Part shown: positions 44,708 through 53,694 of the stretch, piece by piece
Layout of the letters: the number at the start of each line of letters is the position of its first letter
How positions within the stretch are numbered: the first letter of the stretch is position 1
Assembly: GCA_963575745.1 (NCBI GenBank)
Contig: CAUYUJ010000669.1
Coordinates: 792,501-856,500 of the forward strand
Origin: Prorocentrum cordatum
Taxonomy: Eukaryota; Sar; Dinophyceae; Prorocentrales; Prorocentraceae
Length of the DNA: 64,000 nucleotides
Reading direction: 5' to 3'
Translations under genes and position numbers: made by a program
Notes under the pieces: generated by a model
Databases searched by the model: none
Seen by the model: the letters and a program-made list of their open reading frames with translations, nothing else
What the model was told of the DNA's origin: nothing

Positions 44708-45886
44708 ATGGCAAATTATGCGGATGTGCTGGTGGGCCCTCGTCGCCCTGAGTGGGCTTGCGGCGGGTGCGGCTCCGCCCACAACTGGGCCAGCAGGATT
44801 CGCTGCATGCGTGGAAATCCTGCGCCCGCAGCCGCCCGCCACCGCGCCCTCGAGGCGCAGAAGAAGGCTCTCGCGCAAGGCGGCGGCGCTGCCGGGCGTA
44901 AGAGCAACGCCGGCAAGGACGCTGGCAAGGGCTTGGCAAAGATGCAGTCGCAGTTCGACGCCCTCGCCCAGGCCCTCAGCCGAGGAGAGTTGCCCAGCAC
45001 CGACAAGGACGGCAAGCCCAAGTCGGGCAAGCCACCGTGGAGTAAGGACCTCGACAAGCGCGCCGAGCAGGCTGCCGCCGGGGATCCTGATAGTGATGAG
45101 TGCAAGCGGGCCAAGCTCATCATTCAGGCTAGTGATTTGGAAGAGTCTCTCAAAAAGGTACCTGCAGGCGTCGAGTTCGACTCGCTGCGGGTGCCCATCG
45201 AGGAGAAGCTGGACCAGACTCGCGAGGCCATCAAGGGGCTACGGAACCCCGCCACGGCCCACCGCCGTGCGACCAGCGAGCTTGCCCGTGCTCGCGTTGC
45301 TGTGTCTCGCCAGACTGATGAACTAGAGGAGGCGCAGAAGCAGTTCGAGACGCTCAAGCAGCAGGTTGAGGACCGCAAGACTAAGCTCGAGGCCAAGCGA
45401 TTGGAGGTGGCCGAACTGGCTAAGGAGGTCGCTCGCACCACCACTCTGTTGCAGGAGTCCGCTGCTGAGGAGACTGGCGCGCGCCCCAGCGAGCCAGCTG
45501 CCCCCCCGGCCGCTGCCGAGGGCGAGGTCTCCATCCACGAGGTCGACACCCTCGAGGCTGATAAGCCCGAGCTGGCGCAGTTCTTGGACTCGCCGCTGTG
45601 GGAGGAGCTTCGGAAGCACATCCGCGTGGCCGTTCCCCATCCTGACGTGGCCATGCCGCCTGCTGGGGCCCAGGCCGACGCAGCCCGTCCTCCAGCACCT
45701 GGCGTCGCCCCAGGCTCTCGGGCCGGCCAGGGTGCCGAGGCAGCTGAGGCCTCTGGTGAGAAGCGCGGCCTCATTGAGTTCGATGAGGCCGAGTCCAAGG
45801 CGCTGTTCGCCAGCTGCTCCAGCTTCGAGGAATTCACGCAGAAACTGGAAGAGCTCTACGCGGACCGCAAGAGGCGGCGTGTTTAG
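44708..45886 (+). CDS. LINE ORF1: zinc finger and coiled-coil RNA-binding-type protein
   Basis: The ATG at 44708 opens 392 uninterrupted codons. Residues 15-40 read EWACGGCGSAHNWASRIRCM, the W-x-C-x2-C-x10-C pattern of a RanBP2-type zinc finger whose fourth Cys is replaced by Gly. A Lys/Gly-rich part follows, then a long heptad-rich helical section (about residues 140-260, ARARVAVSRQTDELEEAQKQ) predicting a trimer-type coiled coil, then an Ala/Pro linker and an acidic-to-basic tail ending RKRRRV. This layout fits the ORF1 chaperone of LINEs, which coats element RNA. It is intact. The next module starts almost at once in another frame. Confidence 0.7.
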   Translation: MANYADVLVGPRRPEWACGGCGSAHNWASRIRCMRGNPAPAAARHRALEAQKKALAQGGGAAGRKSNAGKDAGKGLAKMQSQFDALAQALSRGELPSTDKDGKPKSGKPPWSKDLDKRAEQAAAGDPDSDECKRAKLIIQASDLEESLKKVPAGVEFDSLRVPIEEKLDQTREAIKGLRNPATAHRRATSELARARVAVSRQTDELEEAQKQFETLKQQVEDRKTKLEAKRLEVAELAKEVARTTTLLQESAAEETGARPSEPAAPPAAAEGEVSIHEVDTLEADKPELAQFLDSPLWEELRKHIRVAVPHPDVAMPPAGAQADAARPPAPGVAPGSRAGQGAEAAEASGEKRGLIEFDEAESKALFASCSSFEEFTQKLEELYADRKRRRV

Positions 45887-45893
45887 CCAACCG

Positions 45894-47624
45894 GTTCCTG
45901 TCGGCTCGGACGTTGCACAGGGGCCCGCGGGAGCCCCGCGGGAGCCCCACGGCAGCCCCGCGGGAGCCCCACGGGAGCCCCACGGGAGCCCCGCGGCAGC
46001 CCCACGGGCGCCCCGCGGCGCCACCTTCGGCTCCGACGGGCTTCCGGGAGCGCGTGATGGCGCTGCACGTGCATCTTCGACGGCATCCTCTGCTTCGCCG
46101 CTGGCGGCTACGAGAGGTTCGGAATGCCTCGTGAGGCCCCCCACGCCGTCCGTCGCGTTGAATGCCTCCACTGAGCCCCCGGGTGTTCGTGCGCAAGTTC
46201 GGCAGCGCAGAGCTGCTGCGGGCCCGAAGTCCGACAAGGTCTATACCTTCTGGACGGCCAATGCCAATGCCTGGGCCTCCTGGCAGGGATGCCTCGACTG
46301 GCAGCGTGGGCGGGGCCATGGCTCTCGCCCCCGCGCCCTGTTCGGCCAGGAGCACAGGCTCAAGGACCTGGGCCGCGTCAGGTCGGCGAGTGGGTGGCTC
46401 CGCGCGCGCGGTTACCATGGGGCCTTCAGCAGGGCGCTCGCCACAGGGGATGGCGCGCTGCAGTCGTCCTCGGCCACGCTGGCGGCGGTCTCCTCTCACA
46501 TTGCCTTCGCTGGTATCGGACTGGGCAAGGCCGGAGTGGATGCTGGCTACTTCCCCCGTCTCAAGATCATTCGAGCCCACATGATGTTCCCGCATGGGGT
46601 GGTGCTGGTATCGTTGTATGGGCACGTGGAGCCCCAGACCAAAGTTTTCTTCTGGAACATGCTCGAGCAGTTGGGCGTCTTTCTCCGTCGGTGCCGCTCG
46701 CCGTGGATCATCGCTGGGGACTTCAACGTGGACCCCAATGACATCGAGCTGTGCAGATGGGTCCAGCTGCTCAAGGGCACGACGATTGCTCCTCCTGGGC
46801 CTACCTGCTTCGTCGCTAAGCCGGCCACCACCCTGGACTTCTTCGTGGTCAGCCAGGGTCTGGCCAGCTTCGCCCATGACGTCCGTGGGCTGTACGGGGC
46901 GCCCGTGTCCCCTCATGTACCTGCGCTCCTCTGCCTCAAGGGGCCCGCGCTGTCGATCCCAATTCATGTTCGCAGGTCCTGGACCCCGTTTCCCACGGCA
47001 CCATTGATGGGTTGCGTCAGCGCGCCTATCGTGCACAGCTGGGGCTGGCAAGCTGGAGATCCCGAGCTGCAGGCCCCGCTGCAGGATATATGGTGCCAGT
47101 GGCTGCGCAACATGGAGCAGGAGCTCTGCCGCCAGTTTGGCATAGTTGGCGGCGCCAAGTCCAAGTACGTGGGCAGGGCGGACGGCTTCAGCCGACGGGC
47201 TGTTCCCTTGGCTGAGTCCATGGCCAAGGCCGACACCTCTGGATCGGGCATTGCCATGCGCACTTGGCGGGCTCTATCGGCCATCATCTCCAGGGTGCTG
47301 CGGCTTCGTGATGCCGACCAGGACTCTCGCGCTGATCGCGAAGAGGTGCGTGATTGCTCGCTCGAGGGCATGGGTTTCTGCCTCCCGGACTACTCGTCAC
47401 CCTGGACGGGGCCAACTTCGAGCTCTCCCTCGCGTGCCGTTTCGACCGCGACGATCCCGGGCGCAACGGCGCCGCCGTCTGCTGCTGGCCGCGTGGCAGG
47501 CCCGCGGGAGCGCCACGGGAGCCCCACGGGAGCCCCACAGGAGCCCCACGGGAGCCTCACGGGAGCCCCACGAGAGCCCCATGGGAGCCCCACGGGCGCC
47601 CCACGGCGCCGCTCTCGATTCTGA
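45894..47624 (+). CDS. LINE APE-type endonuclease module
   Basis: Frame open past ORF1 to the stop at 47622. It begins with a Gly-Ala-Pro-Arg-Glu-Pro-His-Gly-Ser-Pro repeat (45918-46020), then KVYTFWTANANAWASWQGC. The exonuclease-endonuclease-phosphatase fold is seen in RALFGQEHRLKDLG (metal-binding Glu), GVVLVSLYGHVEP, SPWIIAGDFNVDPND (the G-D-F-N core), TTLDFFVVSQGL (the catalytic L-D-F) and PVSPHVPALL (the terminal S-x-H). This enzyme nicks the target site to prime reverse transcription. The true start codon is unclear. The end of the frame runs into a second copy of the PREPHGSP repeat. Confidence 0.7.
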   Translation, partial: VPVGSDVAQGPAGAPREPHGSPAGAPREPHGSPAAAPRAPRGATFGSDGLPGARDGAARASSTASSASPLAATRGSECLVRPPTPSVALNASTEPPGVRAQVRQRRAAAGPKSDKVYTFWTANANAWASWQGCLDWQRGRGHGSRPRALFGQEHRLKDLGRVRSASGWLRARGYHGAFSRALATGDGALQSSSATLAAVSSHIAFAGIGLGKAGVDAGYFPRLKIIRAHMMFPHGVVLVSLYGHVEPQTKVFFWNMLEQLGVFLRRCRSPWIIAGDFNVDPNDIELCRWVQLLKGTTIAPPGPTCFVAKPATTLDFFVVSQGLASFAHDVRGLYGAPVSPHVPALLCLKGPALSIPIHVRRSWTPFPTAPLMGCVSAPIVHSWGWQAGDPELQAPLQDIWCQWLRNMEQELCRQFGIVGGAKSKYVGRADGFSRRAVPLAESMAKADTSGSGIAMRTWRALSAIISRVLRLRDADQDSRADREEVRDCSLEGMGFCLPDYSSPWTGPTSSSPSRAVSTATIPGATAPPSAAGRVAGPRERHGSPTGAPQEPHGSLTGAPREPHGSPTGAPRRRSRF

Positions 47625-49233
47625 CGTGCTTCTTGGTGCGCGTGATGGCGCAGCATCTGCATCCGCTTCGGCCGCTACTGCTACGCCGCTGGTGCCGGCT
47701 GCTGGCTTGCTACGTGAGCTGCTGGATGAGCTGGACCACATCGACTTCTCCTCGGTCCAGGGCGTAGACACGCTGGGGGTGGACTACCACAGCCTTCGTT
47801 CTGTGATCGAGCGAGGGGGCGAGGACTTGGCTATTCTCGCCACCAACGTCTCCAACTTGGCCATGGAAGCCTCAGCGGCAGCGGCGAAGGAGCAGTTCCA
47901 GGAGTGGCGCGAGTGGGCCCAGAGCTCCTGCAAAGACGGAGGTCGTCGAGCGCACCGTTTCATCAAGGAGCCGCCCGTGATGCGTGGGCCAGCCTCGCCT
48001 CATGGCTGGGCCCTGCAGGGTGACGCCGCCGTCAGTGCCATGAGGGATGCATGGTCAGTGTATTGGGATGACGCGAAGGAGAGCATCTCTGAGATACAGG
48101 CGGCTGTCGCCAAGCTGGATGTGCTCGAACGGCCGACTCTGGATAGAACCAGGTCGGCCTGCCGCTCCTTCAAGCACCACTTGGGCTTAGGAGTGGATTG
48201 CGTTAGCCCACGGTCCTTCGATCTCTTGGACGACGACTTCATAGAGCGTTTGATAGACGTGCTGATGCGGTGGGAGGCGGATCCGAACCTCCCCGCGCGC
48301 TGGCCCACGCTGATGGTCTTCATGGGCAAACCCGATGGCTCGGGAGTGCCGCCAATTGCCCTGATATGCTCCATCTTGCGAGTCTGGGGCAAGATCAGGA
48401 GGGACATGGCCAGGGCCTGGGAGGATGCTCATGATAGTTGCGTTTTTTGGGGCACTCGGGATCGCGAGTGCGACCGTGCTGGATGGGCGCATCAAGCGTT
48501 TGCCCATTATGCACGGGCAGTGGGTACGCAGTGTTCTACCGTAAGCACCGATCTCGACAAGTTTTATGAGAGGGTGTGCCACTCGATCTTGTTCGACGAA
48601 GGGGTGGCGGTAGGTTTTTTCTGCGAAGCTTTGCGTACGGCGTGCGGGCTATATGCCGGTCCAAGGGCGATCAGCTTCTTGGGCGGGGTCTCGGAGTCCT
48701 TCAGCGCGTCCGGAACTGTCCTCGCCGGCTGCTCGCTGGCCACGTCGCTCGCCAGAGTTCTGTTGTACAGGTTGCTGACAAAGATCTCTGGAGAGCACCC
48801 TTCGGTCATGCTTCGCAACGTCATTGACGACATCAGTGCGCAGTCTCTCGGCACCAGCCTACACGTGGTCACGGAGCTCGGCGCCGCCGGAAGCAAGCTG
48901 ATCGCTGGCCTGCGTGGCCTCCGGCTCGTGCTGTCCGAGAAAAAACGCACGCTTTTGGCAAGCTCTCGCATGGTTGCTCAGGGGCTCCAGGGATTTTGGA
49001 AGGCTGCATTCGCGAGGAAGGCCACTGTCAGGAACCTGGGGACCGACTGGCAGGTGTCTAGCACCAGGCTGGCCCCGGTTGTTTCCAAGAGGGTTCAGAT
49101 TTGTTTAACTAGGTCGTCCAGGCTCCGGTCTCTTAGGAGAGCGGGACGTTTGTGGGGCATGTGCAGAGAGCGGGTCCTCAGGCTTCTGCGTTGTGGGGTT
49201 GTGCTGCGAGGGGTCTTCCGTGGTCGCAGTTGA
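47503..49233 (+). CDS. LINE reverse transcriptase module
   Basis: Frame +1 relative to the endonuclease. It begins in the second GAPREPHGSPTGA repeat (47505-47610) followed by SDVLLGARDGAAS, a near copy of the text after the first repeat. The RT shows LMVFMGKPDGSGVPPIALIC (fingers), TVSTDLDKFYERVCHSILFD (motif A, catalytic Asp), GTVLAGCSLATSLARVLLY (motif B) and MLRNVIDDISAQSLG (motif C, x-x-D-D), then SEKKRTLLASS. The active-site Asp residues are present. The frame ends at 49233, but homologous text moves to another frame near 49150-49180, so a single frameshift cuts RT from RNase H. Confidence 0.75.
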   Translation, partial: RGSATGAPREPHRSPTGASREPHESPMGAPRAPHGAALDSDVLLGARDGAASASASAATATPLVPAAGLLRELLDELDHIDFSSVQGVDTLGVDYHSLRSVIERGGEDLAILATNVSNLAMEASAAAAKEQFQEWREWAQSSCKDGGRRAHRFIKEPPVMRGPASPHGWALQGDAAVSAMRDAWSVYWDDAKESISEIQAAVAKLDVLERPTLDRTRSACRSFKHHLGLGVDCVSPRSFDLLDDDFIERLIDVLMRWEADPNLPARWPTLMVFMGKPDGSGVPPIALICSILRVWGKIRRDMARAWEDAHDSCVFWGTRDRECDRAGWAHQAFAHYARAVGTQCSTVSTDLDKFYERVCHSILFDEGVAVGFFCEALRTACGLYAGPRAISFLGGVSESFSASGTVLAGCSLATSLARVLLYRLLTKISGEHPSVMLRNVIDDISAQSLGTSLHVVTELGAAGSKLIAGLRGLRLVLSEKKRTLLASSRMVAQGLQGFWKAAFARKATVRNLGTDWQVSSTRLAPVVSKRVQICLTRSSRLRSLRRAGRLWGMCRERVLRLLRCGVVLRGVFRGRS

Positions 49234-51053
49234 AGAGGATCCGCACTCAGGCGCTGCTTTCCCTGGCTCCCATGAAGAAAGGGGCCTCCACGGGTTTAAA
49301 GCTGCGCTCCTTTAAGCAAGGGGGGCGCATGGACCCCGTGCCCCTCTACTTTAAACAAGTTTTGTTTGAGTGGTCTCGGGCGGTCTGGGATGGATTTCCT
49401 AAGATCTCGATTCTCCAGACTATTTTTCAGGATGCGGCGCGAACGCTGTCCAGCACCAGTCGCCCTTGGAGTCGCGCTACGTCGCCTGCTCATGTTTTCG
49501 TTGTCGCCTGTGGGGGCCTGGGCTGGGCAGCGCAATCGGCGCGCCTCATTGCCATAGCGTCCGGAGAACAGATCGATCTGTTACGTATCTCACCTGCTGC
49601 CGTCGCTGCTCTCGCCGACCGCGCCGCCAGGGAGATGTCGGATTTCCGTGCCCTGGAGACTCGTGCTGGATCCGATTCTTGGTGTCGGCCCGTCTTCTGG
49701 CAGCCTGTGGAAATTTTGCTCTCGCGCAAGACCGCCAGCTGGGGCAGGCCCCAGCAGAATTCGTTCCGCGCGGCTGTGTCTGGCTCTCGCTGGCCTCAGG
49801 ATCGGCTTTTCAGGCACGGACTTGTGCAGTCAAACCTTTGTACCCTGTGCAAGTGTGCTCCGGGTGCTGTCTTCCATCGCAGGTTTGAATGTGATGCGTG
49901 GTATTCTGACAGGTTTCACTTTCTTTCCGACGAAGCTCTGGCCGCTGCCAGGAGGGTGAGAGCGTTCGGGGGGTCGGGGGAATTCTTCGCTTCAGGCCTC
50001 TTCCCGAGCCCCCGCGAGCTGGTGCCTCCACCGCTCTCGTCGGATAATTGCACAGTGCTTTGGATTCGCAGGCCAGCTGATGGTCTGCTTCGGGGCTGGC
50101 AGTTCACCGACGGTTCGGCCCTCTTCCCCTCGGATCCCCTCCTCCGTAGAGCCGGTTGGTCCATTGTGATGGTAGATGATTCGGGATCGATGTTGGCTGC
50201 TGCTTTCGGCCCCGTCCCGTGCGATGTTGCGCCTCTTCAGCTGTCTGCTGATGGGGAGGACTATGTATTCTTCATGCTTTGTTCGCTGGCCGACACCCTT
50301 GATATAGAAGGGGTCTGGGCGGACTGCGCCGGCACCATCGCGGTTGCTCGGTCGAGAGTTCGTTCGACGTCAGCCAAGAATTTGCAGGCACATCTTTGGT
50401 GCCATTTTCATTCCGTCTTTGAATCCGGCTTGCCAGTTCATAAGACGAAAGCCCACGCTAGTGAGGCGGATGTGGCCAGGGGGGCGACGACGCGGTGGGA
50501 GAGGAAAGCTAACGGCATCGCGGATGCCTTGGCCAAGCGGGGAGCGGCTCAGCACCCCTCGGTAGCCGAGGCCGCCCGCGAGGTCGCTGGTCTCCGCCTT
50601 CTTGCCCGGGAGATCGGGCAGTGGATTGGGAGGCAGGGGGTTTTGATGGCCGAGCGGGGCTGGCAGGGCGCGGAAGGCCTGCCCGAGAAAGGCCCCCCTG
50701 GCCCTCGGAGAGCGGCCCCCCGCCCCCCCGCGCCCCGAGGCCCGTCCCGCCCCTTTCCGTCAGGTTTCGGGCCGTGCTCTCAGCTGTGGCGGAGGGGCCC
50801 TCCGATCCTGAGCTCGCCATACTGGTCCAGCTGGCTGAGCACAGCCTTCGTGTTTGCCATGTTTTTGATGCCGAGGTGCCTCTGTCCTGACCGCCCCGAG
50901 GATGATTTGTTGTGTGTCGTGCGGTGCTTACGCGCGGGGGGGTGTCAAGGCACTTGCCAGTCGCTGCCGCGGGCACGCGGCTGGCAAGGGGCTCGGGCAG
51001 CAGAGGACCCGGATTTGCTCGAGGCTCTTCCCCAGGTGGCTCACTCGGTATAA
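49152..51053 (+). CDS. LINE RNase H module (frameshifted from RT)
   Basis: From about 49175 this frame continues the RT thumb (ASALWGCAARGLPWSQLKRI). The RNase H lies between about 50090 and 50560: GWQFTDGSALFPSDPLLRRA (first Asp), LQLSADGEDYVFFMLCSLAD (Glu), GVWADCAGTIAVARS (Asp), PVHKTKAHASEADVARG (His-containing) and RWERKANGIADALAKRGA (last Asp). A Cys-rich LCTLCKCAPGAVFHRRFECD precedes it near 49835-49890. The catalytic set is complete, so the domain itself could be functional if expressed in frame. After about 50650 the frame becomes Pro/Arg-rich and is probably not coding. Confidence 0.7.
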   Translation: MGHVQRAGPQASALWGCAARGLPWSQLKRIRTQALLSLAPMKKGASTGLKLRSFKQGGRMDPVPLYFKQVLFEWSRAVWDGFPKISILQTIFQDAARTLSSTSRPWSRATSPAHVFVVACGGLGWAAQSARLIAIASGEQIDLLRISPAAVAALADRAAREMSDFRALETRAGSDSWCRPVFWQPVEILLSRKTASWGRPQQNSFRAAVSGSRWPQDRLFRHGLVQSNLCTLCKCAPGAVFHRRFECDAWYSDRFHFLSDEALAAARRVRAFGGSGEFFASGLFPSPRELVPPPLSSDNCTVLWIRRPADGLLRGWQFTDGSALFPSDPLLRRAGWSIVMVDDSGSMLAAAFGPVPCDVAPLQLSADGEDYVFFMLCSLADTLDIEGVWADCAGTIAVARSRVRSTSAKNLQAHLWCHFHSVFESGLPVHKTKAHASEADVARGATTRWERKANGIADALAKRGAAQHPSVAEAAREVAGLRLLAREIGQWIGRQGVLMAERGWQGAEGLPEKGPPGPRRAAPRPPAPRGPSRPFPSGFGPCSQLWRRGPPILSSPYWSSWLSTAFVFAMFLMPRCLCPDRPEDDLLCVVRCLRAGGCQGTCQSLPRARGWQGARAAEDPDLLEALPQVAHSV

Positions 51054-51354
51054 CGGGTGGAGCCTCGGAGAGCTTGAGCGCCCTGCGCCTTCGGACCTCT
51101 TGGACCTCGCTCGGGCGATCCTGGGCCGTCCTCGGGCTTCAGTTTTTGCTTATTCCAGGTGTGTGTTCCCCAGGGCCCCCCCGTGGAATGCAGGTCTCAC
51201 CCGAGGTCAGCTGCTGGGCAAGTACGGGCTGGACGCCCACTCCCTGCCCCACTTCGTGTCCGAGGCCGAGGCCGCCGTGTTCGGCGGCGAGGCGGGGCGC
51301 GAGGAGGAGCAGCATCAGGAGGATGAGACGGCGGTGTTGACCCCCTCCTCCTGA
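50902..51354 (+). CDS. LINE C-terminal Cys-rich segment
   Basis: Frame with MICCVSCGAYARGG and SRCRGHAAG, a C-x2-C plus downstream Cys/His pattern that suggests a small zinc-binding domain at the end of the LINE polyprotein. It then has WNAGLTRGQLLGKYGLDAHS and an acidic Glu/Gln tail ending TPSS. It sits in yet another frame from the RNase H; the joining frame near 50780-50890 (ELAILVQLAEHSLRVCHVFD) lies in a third, so two further frameshifts exist. Confidence 0.55.
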   Translation: MICCVSCGAYARGGVKALASRCRGHAAGKGLGQQRTRICSRLFPRWLTRYNGWSLGELERPAPSDLLDLARAILGRPRASVFAYSRCVFPRAPPWNAGLTRGQLLGKYGLDAHSLPHFVSEAEAAVFGGEAGREEEQHQEDETAVLTPSS

Positions 51355-51540
51355 GCTTTCTTGTTTTTTTATCCTAGGGTTTGCCTGCCTTGACGGCTTG
51401 CCCATTCTTCATTTCATTTCCTCCTCCTCCCCCTCTTCAGCCCCCTCGTCCTCTTCGTCCTCCTGCCCCTCCTTGTCTTGGTTTGGTTTTCCATGTCTTC
51501 AGGGGATCTGCAAACTTCGCCAGGAGGGCTCTGAACGCAG

Positions 51541-51790
51541 AGAAGCGGAACAAAAACATGAATAGCAGTGTTTGGTGGACTTGGGGAGCACGAAACCATG
51601 GTATTCACTTGCTTTGTTGGCTTCTATTGGAAACCAAAGCTCCAACAACATGTGAGCAAAACTTGATGGCCTTGGGGGGGCACGGAACCACGGTAGTCAG
51701 GTGTTTGGTTTGTTTCCATTGGAAACCCAAACCCAAAAAACTTGATAATAGCACTGTTTGGTGGCCTTGCTGTCGAAGGGTGGTTTTATG
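51541..51790. repeat. AATAGCAGTGTTT-type repeat cluster, downstream of LINE
   Basis: Words such as ATGAATAGCAGTGTTTGGTGG, TGGTATTCACTTG and GATAATAGCACTGTTTGGTGG with TTCCATTGGAAACC palindromes. They match the cluster at 44175-44490, partly in inverted orientation. Confidence 0.75.
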
Positions 51791-51954
51791 TCTCCTAGGT
51801 CCGGTCGTGGGCCATACGTTTAACTATGCCGTTCCCAGAAGTGCAGCTGCTCCAAATTTGTTGGACGCGTGGGCCCTGGAGCGGGCCGTTTGCTGACGGC
51901 CCCGAGGCCCGGCGAAGGACCCCTGGAGGCCGAAAGCAGCCCAAAACCTCCCAT

Positions 51955-51976
51955 TCCGTGGCCACTGTGGCTCAAG
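51955..51976 (+). promoter_or_regulatory. Relict dinoflagellate spliced leader before the VWD gene
   Basis: The 22 bases from TCCGTGGCC to TGTGGCTCAAG match the 22-nt DinoSL at 19 positions (differences at SL positions 6, 11 and 13). It ends 72 bases before the ATG at 52049. A chance match this good is very unlikely in 64 kb, so I read it as the scar of an SL-carrying mRNA that was copied back into the genome. Confidence 0.8.
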
Positions 51977-52048
51977 GCGAACGCGTCGCGTTGGATCGTC
52001 GCTGCTGAACATTCATTGCTACACTTTCTGGCGTTCGTCATCACAAAC

Positions 52049-53434
52049 ATGGTACACAAACTGATCTTTCCCGCGGCATCCGCGCTCGCTTACATTGTTG
52101 GCGCCGACATGCAGCTCATGCAGATGTCAGTGAATGGGTCGGACGGCATGGACGCCGCAGAGCTACGGACTGAAGCAGTGTGTGAGCTGGGATGCACGCG
52201 TTGCGGGTATAACTGGTGCACCACGCACTGGAGGTCTGGTAGTCCGACTATTTACTAGGACAAAGGATGCGGTTGCTGCGGTGGATCCCGAGAACAGTGG
52301 GACGTGTGCAAATACGTTTGCACGGGACGGACGACGCCGTACCCGACGGCTTTCCCGACGGCCTACCCCACGCCCTACCCCACGCCCTACCCCACGCCCT
52401 ACCCCACAGCTTTTCCAACGTCTTACCCCACGGTTTTCCCGACGCCTTACCCCACGGCCTTCCCGGCGCCCTACCCGACGGCTTTCCCGACGGCCTACCC
52501 CGCGGCTTTCCCGACCCCCTACCCGACGTCCTTCCCGACGCCTTTCCCGACGCCCAGCCCGACGCCCAGTCCGACGTATCTTTTGGGCTGGCCGACGCCA
52601 AGTCCAACGTTTCTTCCCGCAGCTCCCATGGCGGGCGGAACCGCCGGCGGCGTGGCTGCCACCGGCGATCCGCACCTTCAAAACGTTCACGGCGAGCGGT
52701 TCGATTTAATGAAGCCGGGCAAACATGTTTTGATAAACATTCCTCGTGGAGTGAGCGCTGATGACGCATTGCTTCGGGCGCAGGCCGATGCGCGTCGATC
52801 GGGTGGAAATTGTTGGGATATGTATTTCGAAGAATTGAACATTACAGGCTCTTGGGCAGAGGCTAAGCAAGTTGGAGGGTATCACTATAGCGTACGGCGA
52901 AACGCCGTGACGATTCCGCAATGGGTCGTTGTTGGTCCTGTCGAGCTGAAAGTCGTCCACGGACGCACAGAGAGTGGCAACTTGTACTTGAATGTGCATG
53001 TGAAGCATTTGGGGCGATCAGGATTTGCCGTCGGAGGCTTGCTTGGGGAAGACGACCACAAAGAGGTGATGACTCCCCCAGCGTCTTGTACCAAGCGCAC
53101 GAATTTGCTAAAAGTGGTGACGAGTGGCCAGGCACCTTCCTCCGAGCTGCCACTTGCAATAGCACCCTTCGCGTGGCCATGCGGGACGCATGAGAAGTGG
53201 CCATATGACAGGCATGTGCGCCCTTTCGGGCGACGCATGCGGCAGTGCTTTCCTGCGCTCAGGAGAGCTGTTTCTTTTACAGGGCTTCTGAGATTTCTGT
53301 GCATGGTTCGTGCCACCCTGCACCACTCTCAGCGGCTGTCTGGCAGCATCTTGATGCCATTCCGATGCTCCCGTTGCTCGCCGAATCGAGCTGGCATCCT
53401 TGCCAGCCGACCTGCTCCGACCTGCAACGGCTGA
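52049..53434 (+). CDS. Secreted VWD-domain protein with Pro-Thr-Tyr repeats
   Basis: The ATG at 52049 is the first after the relict leader and opens MVHKLIFPAASALAYIVGAD, a plausible signal peptide. A Cys-rich part follows (CELGCTRCGYNWC), then a TAG at 52256. The same frame goes on with DKGCGCCGGSREQWDVCKYV, about 25 four-residue P-T-[PA]-[YF] units (52352-52615), and from about 52660 a VWD-type domain: GDPHLQNVHGERFDLMKPGK, HVLINIPRGVSADDAL, NCWDMYFEELNITGSW and AVGGLLGEDDHKEV. I know this combination as a large secreted or cell-surface family in dinoflagellates. The TAG is either a nonsense mutation or part of a small intron I could not place. The last 100 codons after the VWD domain look like run-on sequence. 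Confidence 0.65.
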
Positions 53435-53694
53435 CAAACAGTGGCTATTTCCCAGGACACTCGTTCGCTAGCTTCAAGTGGCTCAGACCAAGCGGGCTTG
53501 CTTCCTCCGCCCTCCCTCCCCCTCCCCATCCCTTTCCTTCCCAGTTTGCATCCTGCATCCTCCTTTGACCATCCGCATGTCAGGCTGCTTGCGCCAACCT
53601 CCGCCACTGCGCAGCAGCATAGCGGGGCGTAAATCAAGTTTACAGCCCGTTCCAGCTCATTGCCTTGTTCGAGCAAGCGCCGTTCTAGAGTGCC
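53435..53694. other. Downstream interval of VWD gene
   Basis: Pyrimidine-rich sequence at 53505-53560; no gene supported. Confidence 0.4.

Larger units (their letters stand above)
44560..51540 (+). mobile_element. LINE-type non-LTR retrotransposon, frame-broken
   Basis: One strand carries ORF1 (zinc finger plus coiled coil), an APE-type endonuclease, an RT, an RNase H and a Cys-rich C-terminus. The order EN-RT-RNH places it among APE-type LINEs with RNase H. The ends are not sharply defined; similar AATAGCAGTGTTT clusters lie on both sides. Frame changes separate EN, RT, RNH and the C-terminus, so this copy is probably inactive as it stands. Confidence 0.8.

Noticed and set aside
45918-46020. 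CGGGAGCCCCA repeats as a CRISPR-like array
   Set aside because: No unique spacers; it is an in-frame coding minisatellite in a eukaryotic LINE.
46000-47051. 405-codon minus-strand frame over the LINE endonuclease
   Set aside because: The plus-strand frame carries clear endonuclease motifs; this is its shadow.
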